Part shown: positions 19,998 through 27,970 of the stretch, in pieces | Numbering within the stretch: position 1 is the stretch's first letter | How the letters are laid out: the number at the start of each line of letters is the position of its first letter | Source: Pseudomonas putida | GTDB lineage: Bacteria; Pseudomonadota; Gammaproteobacteria; Pseudomonadales; Pseudomonadaceae | Assembly (NCBI RefSeq): GCF_026625125.1 | Contig: NZ_CP113097.1 | Location: 434,001 to 498,000, forward strand | Direction: 5' to 3' | Length of the DNA stretch: 64,000 nucleotides | Position numbers and translations under genes: made by a program | Notes under the pieces: model-generated | What the model saw: the letters and a program-made list of their open reading frames with translations, nothing else | The model's database searches: none | What the model was told of the DNA's origin: nothing

Positions 19998-20411
19998 ATG
20001 GTTGCTCACCTGATTCAATTCGCGACAGATCACTACATCCTGGTTGCGATCTTCGTTGTTCTGCTGGTCCTGCTGCTGCTCAATGAAATCCGCCGCGGCG
20101 GCCAGAGCCTGAGCAATGGCCAACTGACCGCTCTGGTCAACGCCGAGAAAGGCCTTGTCATCGATATCCGCCCTGCCAAGGAATACTCCGCCGGCCACAT
20201 CGTCGGTGCTGTGAACATCCCGCAGGACAAGGTCGCCACTCGCATGAGCGAACTGGACAAGCACAAAGAGAAGACCCTGATCGTCGTCGACGCGATGGGC
20301 CAGCAGTCCGGCACCATCTGCCGCGAACTGCTCAAGGCTGGTTACAACGCCGCCAAGCTGAGCGGTGGCGTTTCCAGCTGGAAAGCCGATAACCTGCCCC
20401 TGGTGAAGTGA
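19998..20411 (+). CDS. Membrane-anchored rhodanese-like protein without active-site Cys (YibN-like)
   Basis: A 137-residue protein with one N-terminal membrane segment (YILVAIFVVLLVLLLL, residues about 13-28) and a cytoplasmic rhodanese fold. Fold motifs are IDIRPAKEYSAGHIVGAVNI and LSGGVSSWKADNLPLV. The active-site loop reads VVDAMGQQSG, with no Cys where the sulfur-carrying Cys normally lies. The only Cys is later, in TICREL. It is therefore probably not a sulfurtransferase. The YibN group next to grxC and secB has the same arrangement. It lies one base before grxC and within an apparent grxC-secB transcript. Confidence 0.88.
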   Translation: MVAHLIQFATDHYILVAIFVVLLVLLLLNEIRRGGQSLSNGQLTALVNAEKGLVIDIRPAKEYSAGHIVGAVNIPQDKVATRMSELDKHKEKTLIVVDAMGQQSGTICRELLKAGYNAAKLSGGVSSWKADNLPLVK

Positions 20412-20412
20412 T

Positions 20413-20667
20413 ATGAACGACGTCATCGTCTACTCCAGCGACTACTGCCCCTACTGCATGCGCGCCAAGTACCTGCTCCAGAGCAAGGGCGTGGCCTTCG
20501 AGGAAATCAAGGTCGACGGCCAGCCGCAAGTGCGCGCCGAGATGAGCCAGAAGGCCGGCCGGACTTCGGTGCCGCAGATCTGGATCGGCAGTACCCATGT
20601 CGGTGGTTGCGATGACCTCTACGCCCTGGAGCGCGCCGGCAAGCTCGACGCGCTGCTCAAGGCCTGA
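20413..20667 (+). CDS. grxC: Glutaredoxin 3 (GrxC)
   Basis: An 84-residue thiol-disulfide oxidoreductase using glutathione. The redox motif CPYC lies at residues 12-15 in SSDYCPYCMRAKYLL. The cis-Pro glutathione-binding TSVPQIWIG and the GGCDDLYALE motif follow. Length and order match bacterial GrxC. It begins one base after the rhodanese stop and precedes secB by 39 bp, so it is likely co-transcribed with both. Confidence 0.96.
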   Translation: MNDVIVYSSDYCPYCMRAKYLLQSKGVAFEEIKVDGQPQVRAEMSQKAGRTSVPQIWIGSTHVGGCDDLYALERAGKLDALLKA

Positions 20668-20706
20668 TTTGCACTGCATTCAAAAACATTAGGATAAGGA
20701 TCTGCC

Positions 20707-21192
20707 ATGACTGACCAACAGACCAACGGCGCAGCAGCCGAAGACAACAGCCCTCAGTTCTCCATGCAGCGTATCTACGTGCGCGACCTGTCGTTCGAGG
20801 CCCCGAAAAGCCCGCAGATCTTCCGTCAGACCTGGGAGCCGAGCGTTGCCCTGGACCTGAACACCAAGCAGAAAGCCCTGGAAGGCGACTTCCACGAGGT
20901 GGTGCTGACCCTGTCGGTAACCGTCAAGAATGGTGACGAAGTGGCGTTCATCGCCGAAGTTCAGCAGGCCGGTATCTTCCTGATCAAGAACCTCGACGCC
21001 TCTTCCATGAGCCACACCCTGGGTGCGTTCTGCCCGAACATCCTGTTCCCGTACGCCCGCGAGACCCTGGATAGCCTGGTGACCCGTGGTTCGTTCCCGG
21101 CCCTGATGCTGTCGCCGGTCAACTTCGACGCCCTGTACGCGCAAGAGATGCAGCGCATGCAGGAAGCCGGCGAAGCGCCGACCGTGCAGTAA
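20707..21192 (+). CDS. secB: Protein-export chaperone SecB
   Basis: A 161-residue tetrameric chaperone that keeps preproteins unfolded and hands them to SecA. The sequence [19 protein letters not shown] near residue 20 and [29 protein letters not shown] and [14 protein letters not shown] are classic SecB signatures. An acidic Gln-rich N-terminus precedes them. AGGA lies upstream of the ATG. It is the last gene of the rhodanese-grxC-secB run and is followed by a strong terminator. Confidence 0.97.
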
Positions 21193-21207
21193 GCGCGGCC
21201 GGTATCG

Positions 21208-21233
21208 AAAAGCGCCTCTCGGGGCGCTTTTTT
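21208..21233 (+). terminator. Rho-independent terminator after secB
   Basis: AAAAGCGCC and GGCGCTTTT form a 9-bp stem around a 6-base loop, ending in a run of six T, 15 bp after the secB stop. A shorter REP-like palindrome (GCGGGC-aa-GCCCGC) follows at 21256-21269. Confidence 0.88.
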
Positions 21234-21255
21234 GTTGCCTGTTCGGGCCTTCATC

Positions 21256-21269
21256 GCGGGCAAGCCCGC
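21256..21269. repeat. REP-like palindrome
   Basis: GCGGGC-aa-GCCCGC preceded by CATC matches the common P. putida intergenic palindrome (variant of the GCCGGC type). It lies between secB and the convergent trmL. Confidence 0.6.
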
Positions 21270-21327
21270 TCAGGTGTGGCGTCAGGTGTTGAACAAGGCC
21301 GGCGCCAGGTCCGGTACAGGCACTGCA

Positions 21328-21789
21328 TCAGCTCCCGGCAAACCCTTGCTGGCGCCACGCCTCATACACCGTCACCGCGACAGTGTTGGACAGGTTCAGG
21401 CTGCGGCATCCAGGCCTCATCGGCAGGCGCAGGCGCTGTTCGGCCGGCAGGCTGTCCAGCACCTCGGCGGGCAGGCCGCGGCTCTCGGGCCCGAACAGGA
21501 AGGCATCGCCGGGCTGGTAGGCGACTTCATGAAAGGGGTGCGAGCCCTTGGTGGTGAAGGCGAACAGCCGTGGGTTGCCAAGGCTTTCCAGGCATCCGGC
21601 CAGGCTTTCGTGGCGCTTGAGCGTGGCATACTCGTGGTAGTCCAGCCCTGCACGGCGCAGCCGTTTGTCGTCCAGCTCGAAGCTGATCGGTTCGATCAGG
21701 TGCAGGTCGCAACCGCTGTTGGCGCAGAGGCGAATGATGTTGCCGGTATTCGGCGGAATTTCAGGTTGAAAAAGGATGACGTGAAACAT
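21328..21789 (-). CDS. trmL: tRNA (cytidine/uridine-34-2'-O)-methyltransferase TrmL
   Basis: A 153-residue SPOUT methyltransferase that modifies the wobble base of certain tRNA-Leu species. It starts with MFHVILFQPEIPPNTGNIIR and has the SPOUT knot motifs FLFGPESRGLP and LRLPMRPGCRSLNLSNTVAV. The ATG at 21789 fits the family length; an upstream in-frame extension to 22089 does not resemble the family. Its start codon overlaps the start codon of the divergent gene at 21788 within the single sequence CATG, so the promoters must lie inside the opposite gene. Confidence 0.93.
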   Translation of the reverse strand: MFHVILFQPEIPPNTGNIIRLCANSGCDLHLIEPISFELDDKRLRRAGLDYHEYATLKRHESLAGCLESLGNPRLFAFTTKGSHPFHEVAYQPGDAFLFGPESRGLPAEVLDSLPAEQRLRLPMRPGCRSLNLSNTVAVTVYEAWRQQGFAGS

Positions 21790-22225
21790 GCACGGCTCCA
21801 AGCATGAAGATGGTGCACATTCTACCCCCGAACCCGAGTCGCGTTCGAAGGCCTTGCCGCGTGTGATGCTTTCGCTGGCGATCGTCGGCGTGATGGTCGG
21901 CCTGATGATCGGCCGCCTCACCACCCCAGAAGAGCGCGTGCTCGAGCAGGTGGAGGTGGTGCAGGATGGGTTGGACCTGTGGTTCAGCGACGAGCCGAAG
22001 CTGCATGGCGAGAATGTCGAGGGGGCTGTCGCTGTACTGTTCCAGGCCCAGGGCAAGGCCCAGCGCGGGCAACTGACCCTGCAGGGCAAGCCGGTGAGCT
22101 GGCGTTTGCAGAAAACTGACGAAGGGTTGCTGCTGAGCGTGATTGCCGCGCGCCCTCTGCGTGGCGAATGGGCCGGTGCAGAGGACGCGGGGCGCTGGCG
22201 GGTGCGGGTGCGGGTGCACGAATAA
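21788..22225 (+). CDS. Small single-pass membrane protein of unknown function
   Basis: A 145-residue protein I cannot assign. A charged N-terminus of about 25 residues is followed by one membrane segment (VMLSLAIVGVMVGLMIG, about 26-42). A soluble domain of about 95 residues follows, rich in Glu, Gln and Val (LDLWFSDEPKLHGENVEGAV). The topology suggests a periplasmic domain anchored by an uncleaved signal. AGGA lies 11 bases before the ATG. The gene starts inside the trmL start codon on the opposite strand. The stop falls on the first bases of the tandem repeat array. Confidence 0.7.
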   Translation: MHGSKHEDGAHSTPEPESRSKALPRVMLSLAIVGVMVGLMIGRLTTPEERVLEQVEVVQDGLDLWFSDEPKLHGENVEGAVAVLFQAQGKAQRGQLTLQGKPVSWRLQKTDEGLLLSVIAARPLRGEWAGAEDAGRWRVRVRVHE

Positions 22226-22510
22226 AAGAGGGGATGTCCCGGCCTGCCTGTACCAGGGTCCCCAAAGCTTGCGTTACTGCGTGTAAAAGAGGGATTCCCG
22301 GCCTGCCTGTACCGAGGTCCCCAAAGCTTGCGTCACTGCGTATAAAAGAGGGGATTCCCGGCCTGCCTGTACCGAGGTCCCCAAAGCTTGCGTTACTGCG
22401 TGTAAAAGAGGGGACTCCCGGCCTGCCTGTACCGAGATCCCCAAAGCTTGCGTTACTGCGTATAAAAGAGGGGTTCACCCGGCCTGCCTGTACCGAGGCC
22501 CCCGAAACTG
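22223..22510. repeat. Five tandem copies of a ~60-bp repeat
   Basis: Units begin TAAAAGAGGGG at 22223, 22284, 22343, 22403 and 22463 (periods 61, 59, 60, 60). Each runs through CCCGGCCTGCCTGTACC and CCCCAAAGCTTGCGT to TACTGCGTAT. The fifth unit breaks off near 22510. Copies differ by only a few bases. Single-base length changes break any reading frame, so the array is not under coding constraint, although open frames run through it by chance on both strands. There are no spacers, so it is not a CRISPR. Each unit can pair GGGGA with TCCCC. Confidence 0.85.
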
Positions 22511-22655
22511 GAGATGTAGTACCTATTGCAGGTGGCGTGCCAGTTTTGAAAGTCCGGAAACATTGGGTTTCAGGGCGATCTGGCCGGGTTTTGAGGGGAT
22601 TTGTGCCTTGGCGCGGTGCAGTTGGCACAGCTTCGGTGCATGGGCCAGAAATGGC

Positions 22656-22676
22656 TGGGGCCGCAAAGCGGCCCCA
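22656..22676 (-). terminator. Hairpin terminator after ntrC
   Basis: TGGGGCCGC-aaa-GCGGCCCCA is a perfect 9-bp stem 26 bp after the leftward ntrC stop, without a long T run. The same GGGGCCGC hairpin type follows glgP, DUF924, blc and hutU in this window. Confidence 0.6.
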
Positions 22677-22701
22677 ACGGTGTTACTGAGTCAGCGGGAA
22701 G

Positions 22702-24138
22702 TCAGTGATCATCGCCCTCATCGTCATCCCCGCCATCGACGTTCATCCCCAGTTCCTTGATCTTGCGGGTCAGGGTATTGCGCCCCCACCCCAGCAGCAC
22801 TGCGGCATCCCGGCGACGCCCGGCAGTGTGCTTGAGCGCTGTCTCGATCATGATCCGTTCGAAGCTGGGCACGGCGCTGTCGAGCAGGTTGGATTGCCCT
22901 CGGGCCAAGGCCTGGTCGGCCCATTGGCGCAGCGCCTGCTCCCAGTTGGTTACCGGTGCCGCGTCCTGCGGGAGGTTGAGCAGCTCGGGTGGCAGGTCGC
23001 CGACCAGCACTTCGCGGCTGGACGCCATGACGGTGATCCAGCGGCAGGTGTTTTCCAGCTGGCGGACGTTGCCAGGCCATGGCAGGTTGCGGATGAATTC
23101 TTCGGTTTCCGGCTTGAGCAGCTTCGGCTCGACGGCCAGCTCCTGAGCCGCGCGGCCCAGGAAGTGGCGGGCCAGTGCTGGGATGTCCTCGCGGCGGTCG
23201 GCCAGGCGCGGGATATGAATACGGATTACGTTCAGGCGATGGAACAAGTCTTCACGGAACTTGCCAGCCTGTACCAGTGACTCGAGATTTTGATGGGTCG
23301 CAGCGATGATTCGCACATCGACCTTCACGGGCACATGGCCGCCCACACGGTAGAACTCGCCATCGGCCAGTACACGCAGCAGGCGTGTCTGAGTATCGGC
23401 AGGCATGTCTCCGATTTCGTCGAGGAACAAGGTGCCGCCGTCCGCTTGCTCGAAGCGGCCGCGTCGCAAGTTGGCCGCGCCGGTGAAGGCGCCTTTTTCA
23501 TGGCCGAACAGCTCCGACTCCATCAGGTCCTTGGGAATGGCGGCCATGTTCAAGGCAATGAACGGTGAGGCAGCCCGCGGGCTGTGGCGGTGCAGGGCGT
23601 GCGCCACCAGCTCCTTGCCGGTACCGGACTCGCCGTTGATCAGTACGGTGATGTTGGAGTGGCTCAGCCGACCAATGGCACGGAACACCTCCTGCATCGC
23701 CGGAGCTTCACCGATGATTTCCGGGGTACGAGCCAGGGCCTGGGGCACATCGAGGCCTTGCTGTTCCTGCGCATGCTGGTTGGCGCGCTTGACCAGCGAG
23801 ACCGCCTCATCGACGTCGAACGGTTTGGGCAGGTACTCGAAAGCACCGCCCTGGTACGACGCGACTGCGCTGTCCAGGTCGGAATGGGCGGTCATGATGA
23901 TGACCGGCAGACGCGGGTGTTGGTCGCGAATCTGTGCCAGCAGGTCGAGGCCGCTGGCGCCCGGCATGCGAATGTCGGAAATGATCACGTCCGGCTGTTG
24001 CCGGGCCAGGCGGCCCATCACCCCATCGGCGCTGTCGAAGCTCTGGGTGGTCATACCCTCCTGCTGCAGGGCTTTTTCCAGGACCCAGCGGATGGAGCGA
24101 TCATCGTCGACGATCCATACGGTTTCACTTCGGCTCAT
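22702..24138 (-). CDS. ntrC: Nitrogen regulation response regulator NtrC
   Basis: A 478-residue enhancer-binding activator of sigma-54 promoters under nitrogen limitation. The receiver domain (residues about 5-120) has IVDDDRSIRWVLEKAL and the phosphoacceptor Asp in DVIISDIRMPG. The AAA+ domain (about 140-370) has Walker A GESGTGKE, the sigma-54 contact GAFTGA and FLDEIGDMP. The C-terminal Fis-type helix-turn-helix is RRRDAAVLLGWGRNTLTRKI. Its ATG overlaps the ntrB stop. Likely sites of action are the two NtrC boxes upstream of glnA. Confidence 0.97.
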   Translation of the reverse strand: MSRSETVWIVDDDRSIRWVLEKALQQEGMTTQSFDSADGVMGRLARQQPDVIISDIRMPGASGLDLLAQIRDQHPRLPVIIMTAHSDLDSAVASYQGGAFEYLPKPFDVDEAVSLVKRANQHAQEQQGLDVPQALARTPEIIGEAPAMQEVFRAIGRLSHSNITVLINGESGTGKELVAHALHRHSPRAASPFIALNMAAIPKDLMESELFGHEKGAFTGAANLRRGRFEQADGGTLFLDEIGDMPADTQTRLLRVLADGEFYRVGGHVPVKVDVRIIAATHQNLESLVQAGKFREDLFHRLNVIRIHIPRLADRREDIPALARHFLGRAAQELAVEPKLLKPETEEFIRNLPWPGNVRQLENTCRWITVMASSREVLVGDLPPELLNLPQDAAPVTNWEQALRQWADQALARGQSNLLDSAVPSFERIMIETALKHTAGRRRDAAVLLGWGRNTLTRKIKELGMNVDGGDDDEGDDH

Positions 24139-25220
24139 GAGGCGGTGGCTCCTTGTTCCAGTGGCAGGAAGATCGAAAAGGCCGTGTGGCCGGCGTGGCT
24201 TTCACACTCGATCAGGCCCTGGTGCTGGCTGATGATGTTCTGGGTAATGGCCAGGCCCAGCCCGGTACCGTCCGGGCGGCCACTGACCATGGGATAGAAG
24301 AGCGTGTCTTGCAGTTCACTGGGGATGCCGGGGCCGTTATCGATGATCTCGACGCGGGCCACCAGGCGGTGGCGTACATGGCCGATGGTGAACTGGCGCA
24401 TCGCGCGGCTGCGCAGGGTGATGCGGCCCAGGCGCAACTCGTTCTGCGAGCTGATCGCCTGCATCGCGTTGCGCACGATATTCAGCACCGCCTGGATCAT
24501 CTGCTCGCGGTCGATCAGTACGTCCGGCAGGCTCGGGTCATAGTCACGCACCAAAGTGATGCATCCTTGGCTTTCTGCGTCGACCAGGCTGCAGACCCGC
24601 TCAAGGACTTCGTGAATGTTGGTCATGGCCAGCGATGGCAGCTTGTTCGAACCGAGCATGCGGTCGACCAGGTTGCGCAGGCGATCGGCCTCTTCGATGA
24701 TCACATTGGTGTAGTCGCGCAGGCCATCTTCGGGCAATTCCCGGGCCAGCAGTTGCGCCGCGCCACGGATGCCGCCCAGCGGGTTCTTGATCTCGTGGGC
24801 GAGGCCGCGGACCAGCATCTTGGTGGTTTCCTGCTTGCTCAGCTGGGCTTCTTCCTTGGTGATGCGCAGCAGGCGGTCACGCGGGTGTACCTCCAGCAGC
24901 AGCAGGGTGTTGCCCTGGTGCAAGATGGGTGTCACGGCATAGTCGACCGTGATGGTCTGCCCGGTCAGCGAGGTCAGTTGGGCTTCGCGCTTGGTGAACG
25001 GGTGCGCCTGTTCGACCGCCTGGCGCAGCGAGTTGAGCGCCTCGGACGATTCGGTGAACAGTTCACTGATGAACTGCCCATGGCTGCGCTGGCCACTCAC
25101 GGCCAGGAGCATTTCCGCAGCCGGGTTCATGTACTCCAGGCGCAGCTCGGCGTTGAGCAGGAGCGTAGCTGTGGTCAGGTTGTCCAGAAGCAGACGGTGC
25201 TGTGCATCGCTGATGGTCAT
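24135..25220 (-). CDS. ntrB: Nitrogen regulation sensor histidine kinase NtrB
   Basis: A 361-residue cytoplasmic kinase/phosphatase controlling NtrC in response to PII. An N-terminal PAS domain (about 10-115, starting LLDNLTTATLLLNAELRLEY) is followed by the H-box GLAHEIKNPLGGIRGAAQLL with the phosphorylated His. Next come the N-box and G-boxes (VLNIVRNAMQAI, IIDNGPGIP, GRPDGTGLGLAITQNIISQH). It overlaps ntrC by 4 bp (ATGA), a coupled pair. The 255-bp gap upstream holds a hairpin (25432-25452). Confidence 0.96.
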   Translation of the reverse strand: MTISDAQHRLLLDNLTTATLLLNAELRLEYMNPAAEMLLAVSGQRSHGQFISELFTESSEALNSLRQAVEQAHPFTKREAQLTSLTGQTITVDYAVTPILHQGNTLLLLEVHPRDRLLRITKEEAQLSKQETTKMLVRGLAHEIKNPLGGIRGAAQLLARELPEDGLRDYTNVIIEEADRLRNLVDRMLGSNKLPSLAMTNIHEVLERVCSLVDAESQGCITLVRDYDPSLPDVLIDREQMIQAVLNIVRNAMQAISSQNELRLGRITLRSRAMRQFTIGHVRHRLVARVEIIDNGPGIPSELQDTLFYPMVSGRPDGTGLGLAITQNIISQHQGLIECESHAGHTAFSIFLPLEQGATAS

Positions 25221-25431
25221 AAGGCGTCGTTGACCTCTTTTGGCGCTGGCGGGTCCTTGGTAGGGCCAAGGACGAGCGCGCTATGGATCCGCTGATGCCT
25301 GGAAAATGCAAGAAACAAACCAAGGCTCCGAAAAGAAGCGGAATTCTCTGATAAAGACCTGTAATTGCGCTTATTCGGAACAGAAGACTCTGATTTACCG
25401 TTTCACGTGACCTGTTTTGGTGTGATCGGCG

Positions 25432-25452
25432 GCGCAATGCGTGACATTGCGC
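25432..25452. promoter_or_regulatory. Inverted repeat between the chorismate mutase gene and ntrB
   Basis: GCGCAATG-N5-CATTGCGC, an 8-bp-arm inverted repeat 24 bp after the aroQ stop and about 210 bp upstream of ntrB. No T run follows in the leftward direction. It could be a weak terminator or a protein site for ntrB. It does not match the NtrC consensus closely. Confidence 0.4.
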
Positions 25453-25475
25453 ACCAATATAGAGCATAGCCGTGG

Positions 25476-26018
25476 CTAGTGGTCGACACACAGCTGTGAG
25501 GTGGCGCGCACCAGCGCCTGGTGGCGTAAAGGGTCGTTGGTGCGTCGCGCCAGGGCGCGGGCGAGTTCTTGCCTGCAGTCTGGGTAACGTTGCTGGTCAA
25601 ACCGGGCCAGTTCGAACAGGAGCGTCGCCTGGAGTTGGTCCAGGCGGGGGCGAATCTGGTTGGCAAGGTCGAGCGGTTTGGCCGGCGGGCGTTGCCCTAG
25701 CATTGCCCAGCGATCGCGCAGGGTGTACTGGATCAGCTTGTTGGCTTCGATCTGGTCAGCGAAGAACGCAGCGGCGCGCTCAGGGCTCAGGTCGTAGTCC
25801 GGTGCCATCTGTTGGACACCTGACAGCACCTGCCGCTCGCGTTCGGGGGCCTCCACGGGCAGGTGGTGGTCCCATTTGTGTACCGCTACCGAGGTGGCCA
25901 GGTCCAGGCGCTGCTCGATGCTGGAAAGCAAGGGTTGGAATTCGGGTTCAGAAGGTGATGATGCCTGGCAGCCGAGAAGGCCGAAGGTGATGACGAGCAC
26001 AAAGGTGGCGCGTTGCAT
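25476..26018 (-). CDS. Exported chorismate mutase (AroQ gamma subclass), predicted lipoprotein
   Basis: A 180-residue secreted-type chorismate mutase converting chorismate to prephenate. The AroQ helix signatures are SSIEQRLDLATSVAVHKW, ERERQVLSGVQQMAP and FFADQIEANKLIQYTLRDRW, followed by a second helical half. The N-terminus MQRATFVLVITFGLLGCQAS ends in a lipobox (LLGC, Gln at +2), so the enzyme is probably outer-membrane anchored rather than free periplasmic. The ATG at 26018 has AGGAGAT upstream. It lies between glnA and ntrB; the glnA terminator at 26108-26135 makes it a separate unit. Confidence 0.85.
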   Translation of the reverse strand: MQRATFVLVITFGLLGCQASSPSEPEFQPLLSSIEQRLDLATSVAVHKWDHHLPVEAPERERQVLSGVQQMAPDYDLSPERAAAFFADQIEANKLIQYTLRDRWAMLGQRPPAKPLDLANQIRPRLDQLQATLLFELARFDQQRYPDCRQELARALARRTNDPLRHQALVRATSQLCVDH

Positions 26019-26107
26019 GGTGATCTCCTGTGGATGGAGACCTGATTGTGGATTTGGATGGCGAGTTCTGCTTGTAGGATGCGTCCGATTCGCGCAGTCG
26101 AAAAACA

Positions 26108-26135
26108 AAAACGGCCTTCAGAAGAAGGCCGTTTT
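26108..26135 (-). terminator. Rho-independent terminator after glnA
   Basis: AAAACGGCCTTC and GAAGGCCGTTTT form a 12-bp stem with a 4-base loop, 33 bp after the leftward glnA stop, with T-rich ends in both directions. Confidence 0.9.
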
Positions 26136-26168
26136 CGGTGATTTCATCGACGCCAGGCGCCGATCAGA

Positions 26169-27575
26169 TCAGCAGCTGTAGTACAGCTCGTATTCCAGCG
26201 GGTGCACGAAGGTACGGACTTTGATCTCTTCTTCGGACTTCAGCTCGATGAAGGCATCGATGAAGTCGTCGGAGAACACGCCGCCCTTGGTCAGGAACGC
26301 ACGGCCTTTATCCAGCTCTTCCAGCGCTTCTTTCAGGCTGCCGCAAACTTGCGGGATATCTTTCGCCTCTTCAGGCGGCAGGTCGTACAGGTTCTTGTCG
26401 GCAGCATCGCCTGGGTGAATCTTGTTCTGGATACCGTCCAGGCCAGCCATCAGCAGGGCGGCGAAAGCCAGGTACGGGTTGGCCGATGGGTCCGGGAAGC
26501 GCGCTTCGATACGGCGGGCTTTAGGGCTGCCGACGTAAGGAATGCGGATCGAGGCCGAACGGTTACGTGCCGAGTAGGCCAGCATTACCGGGGCTTCGAA
26601 GCCTGGAACCAGACGCTTGTAGGAGTTGGTCGACGGGTTGGTGAAGCCGTTCAGTGCCTTACCGTGCTTGATGATACCGCCGATGAAGTACAGGGCAGTT
26701 TCGGACAGACCGGCATAGCCTTCACCCGCGAAGGTGTTCTTGCCTTCTTTCCAGATCGACATATGCACGTGCATACCCGAGCCGTTGTCGCCGTACAGTG
26801 GCTTCGGCATGAAGGTGGCGGTACGGCCGTATGCGTCGGCAACGTTGTGCACGACATACTTCAGGGCCTGTACTTCGTCAGCTTTCTTCACCAGGGTGTT
26901 GAACTTGACGCCGATTTCGTTCTGGCCGGCAGTCGCCACTTCATGGTGGTGAACTTCAACGGTCTGGCCCATTTCTTCCAGTGCGTTGCACATGGCAGTA
27001 CGGATTTCGTGGTCGTGGTCGAACGGCGGAACTGGGAAGTAGCCACCTTTGACGCCTGGACGGTGGCCTTTGTTGCCGCCTTCCACGTCAGCGCCAGTCA
27101 TCCACGAGCCTTGCTCGGAGAAGATCTTGAACATCGAGCCGGAGATGTCCGACTGGAACTTCACTTCGTCGAAGATGAAGAACTCAGGCTCTGGGCCGGC
27201 GAAGACGGTGTCACCGATGCCGGTGCTCTTGAGGTACTCTTCAGCGCGCTTGGCGATTGCGCGTGGGTCGCGATCGTAGCCCTGCATGCTCGAAGGGTCG
27301 ACGATGTCGCAGGTGATGATCAGGGTCGGCTCTTCGGTGAACGGGTCCAGGACGGCGGTCTCGTCAACCGGCATCAGGATCATGTCGGAGGCTTCGATGC
27401 CTTTCCAGCCAGCGATGGAGGAACCGTCGAACATCTTGCCGACTTCGAAGAAGTCTTCGTCCAGGCCATCACGCGCTGGCATGGTCACGTGATGCTGAGT
27501 GCCTTTGGTGTCCGTGAAACGCAGATCAATCCACTTGACGTCATGATCTTTGATGAGTTGAACCGACTTCGACAT
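26169..27575 (-). CDS. glnA: Glutamine synthetase type I
   Basis: A 468-residue dodecameric enzyme making glutamine from glutamate, ammonia and ATP. Visible landmarks are the latch sequence [13 protein letters not shown], the metal/ATP motif [19 protein letters not shown] and the adenylylation motif [10 protein letters not shown], with the modified Tyr at residue 397. The start at 27575 ([15 protein letters not shown]) has GGAGGA upstream; the frame extends to 27680 without family character. Expression should depend on sigma-54 and NtrC through the promoter at 27676-27691 and two upstream boxes. Confidence 0.97.
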   Translation of the reverse strand: MSKSVQLIKDHDVKWIDLRFTDTKGTQHHVTMPARDGLDEDFFEVGKMFDGSSIAGWKGIEASDMILMPVDETAVLDPFTEEPTLIITCDIVDPSSMQGYDRDPRAIAKRAEEYLKSTGIGDTVFAGPEPEFFIFDEVKFQSDISGSMFKIFSEQGSWMTGADVEGGNKGHRPGVKGGYFPVPPFDHDHEIRTAMCNALEEMGQTVEVHHHEVATAGQNEIGVKFNTLVKKADEVQALKYVVHNVADAYGRTATFMPKPLYGDNGSGMHVHMSIWKEGKNTFAGEGYAGLSETALYFIGGIIKHGKALNGFTNPSTNSYKRLVPGFEAPVMLAYSARNRSASIRIPYVGSPKARRIEARFPDPSANPYLAFAALLMAGLDGIQNKIHPGDAADKNLYDLPPEEAKDIPQVCGSLKEALEELDKGRAFLTKGGVFSDDFIDAFIELKSEEEIKVRTFVHPLEYELYYSC

Positions 27576-27675
27576 GTTGTCCTCCGGATGGTCTAGAGCG
27601 CGGTGGGCCGCTGCCCTGGAAAAAAGGGTGTTGCCGGGCGCGGATAGTCGGCCAAGCTTACCTGCCTCACAAGGG

Positions 27676-27691
27676 AGCAAATTGCATGCCA
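27676..27691 (-). promoter_or_regulatory. Sigma-54 promoter of glnA
   Basis: Read leftward, TGGCATGCAATTTGCT has GG and GC at exact -24/-12 spacing. The predicted start is near 27666, giving a leader of about 90 bases. This is the expected NtrC-activated glnA promoter. Confidence 0.85.
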
Positions 27692-27764
27692 GTGCCCGAA
27701 AATGGCGAGGCCGGGATAAAAAGGGGCGTTTACGGGCATTCGAGGCCGGGTTGTCGGGGAAAAG

Positions 27765-27781
27765 TGCACCCTTACGATGCG
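27765..27781. promoter_or_regulatory. NtrC box, proximal, upstream of glnA
   Basis: TGCACC-N5-GATGCG matches the NtrC consensus TGCACC-N5-GGTGCA in one half perfectly and the other in four of six bases. Its centre is about 107 bp upstream of the predicted glnA start. Confidence 0.65.
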
Positions 27782-27795
27782 GTTTTTGTTACTGG

Positions 27796-27812
27796 CGCAC
27801 CAATTGCGTGCA
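27796..27812. promoter_or_regulatory. NtrC box, distal, upstream of glnA
   Basis: Read leftward, TGCACG-N5-GGTGCG differs from the NtrC consensus in two positions. It is 31 bp (three helical turns) upstream of the proximal box, the same spacing as the classic enterobacterial glnA enhancer. Confidence 0.75.
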
Positions 27813-27848
27813 CAGTTTGGGCCGTGTGCTTCCTTTAGGGGCTTAGTC

Positions 27849-27929
27849 GCCGGCACGCCGGCTCGCACAGATCAGGCGCCGGTCGTGAGGCCTGCCGATG
27901 TCCCCCAGGCGCTGGCTTGCCGGCGATGA
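27849..27929. repeat. REP pair between glnA and thiI
   Basis: Two REP cores in opposite orientation, GCCGGC-ac-GCCGGC at 27849-27862 and GCTGGC-tt-GCCGGC at 27911-27924, with CGATGAGG trailing the second. They lie between the glnA enhancer and the thiI promoter and may insulate them. Confidence 0.65.
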
Positions 27930-27970
27930 GGCCAGTACCGGCAATATAAATCCGACCTTCTGTACAAAAG

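Noticed and set aside
22223..22510. Possible CRISPR array
   Set aside because: The copies are directly abutted with no unique spacers, the unit is ~60 bp, and no cas genes are present.
21984..22628. Leftward open frame encoding a repetitive SNASFGDLGTGRPG-type protein
   Set aside because: It is the reverse reading of the tandem repeat array plus the antisense of the small membrane protein gene. Unit lengths of 59-61 bp change frame, and there is no ribosome-binding site.
22168..22689. Rightward open frame through the same repeats
   Set aside because: Same reason: coding capacity is a by-product of the GC-rich repeats and the start lies inside the membrane protein gene.
27765..27812. NtrC-like half sites considered as an operator for a separate gene
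   Set aside because: Spacing to the glnA sigma-54 promoter is exactly that of a glnA enhancer, and no other gene starts nearby on that strand.
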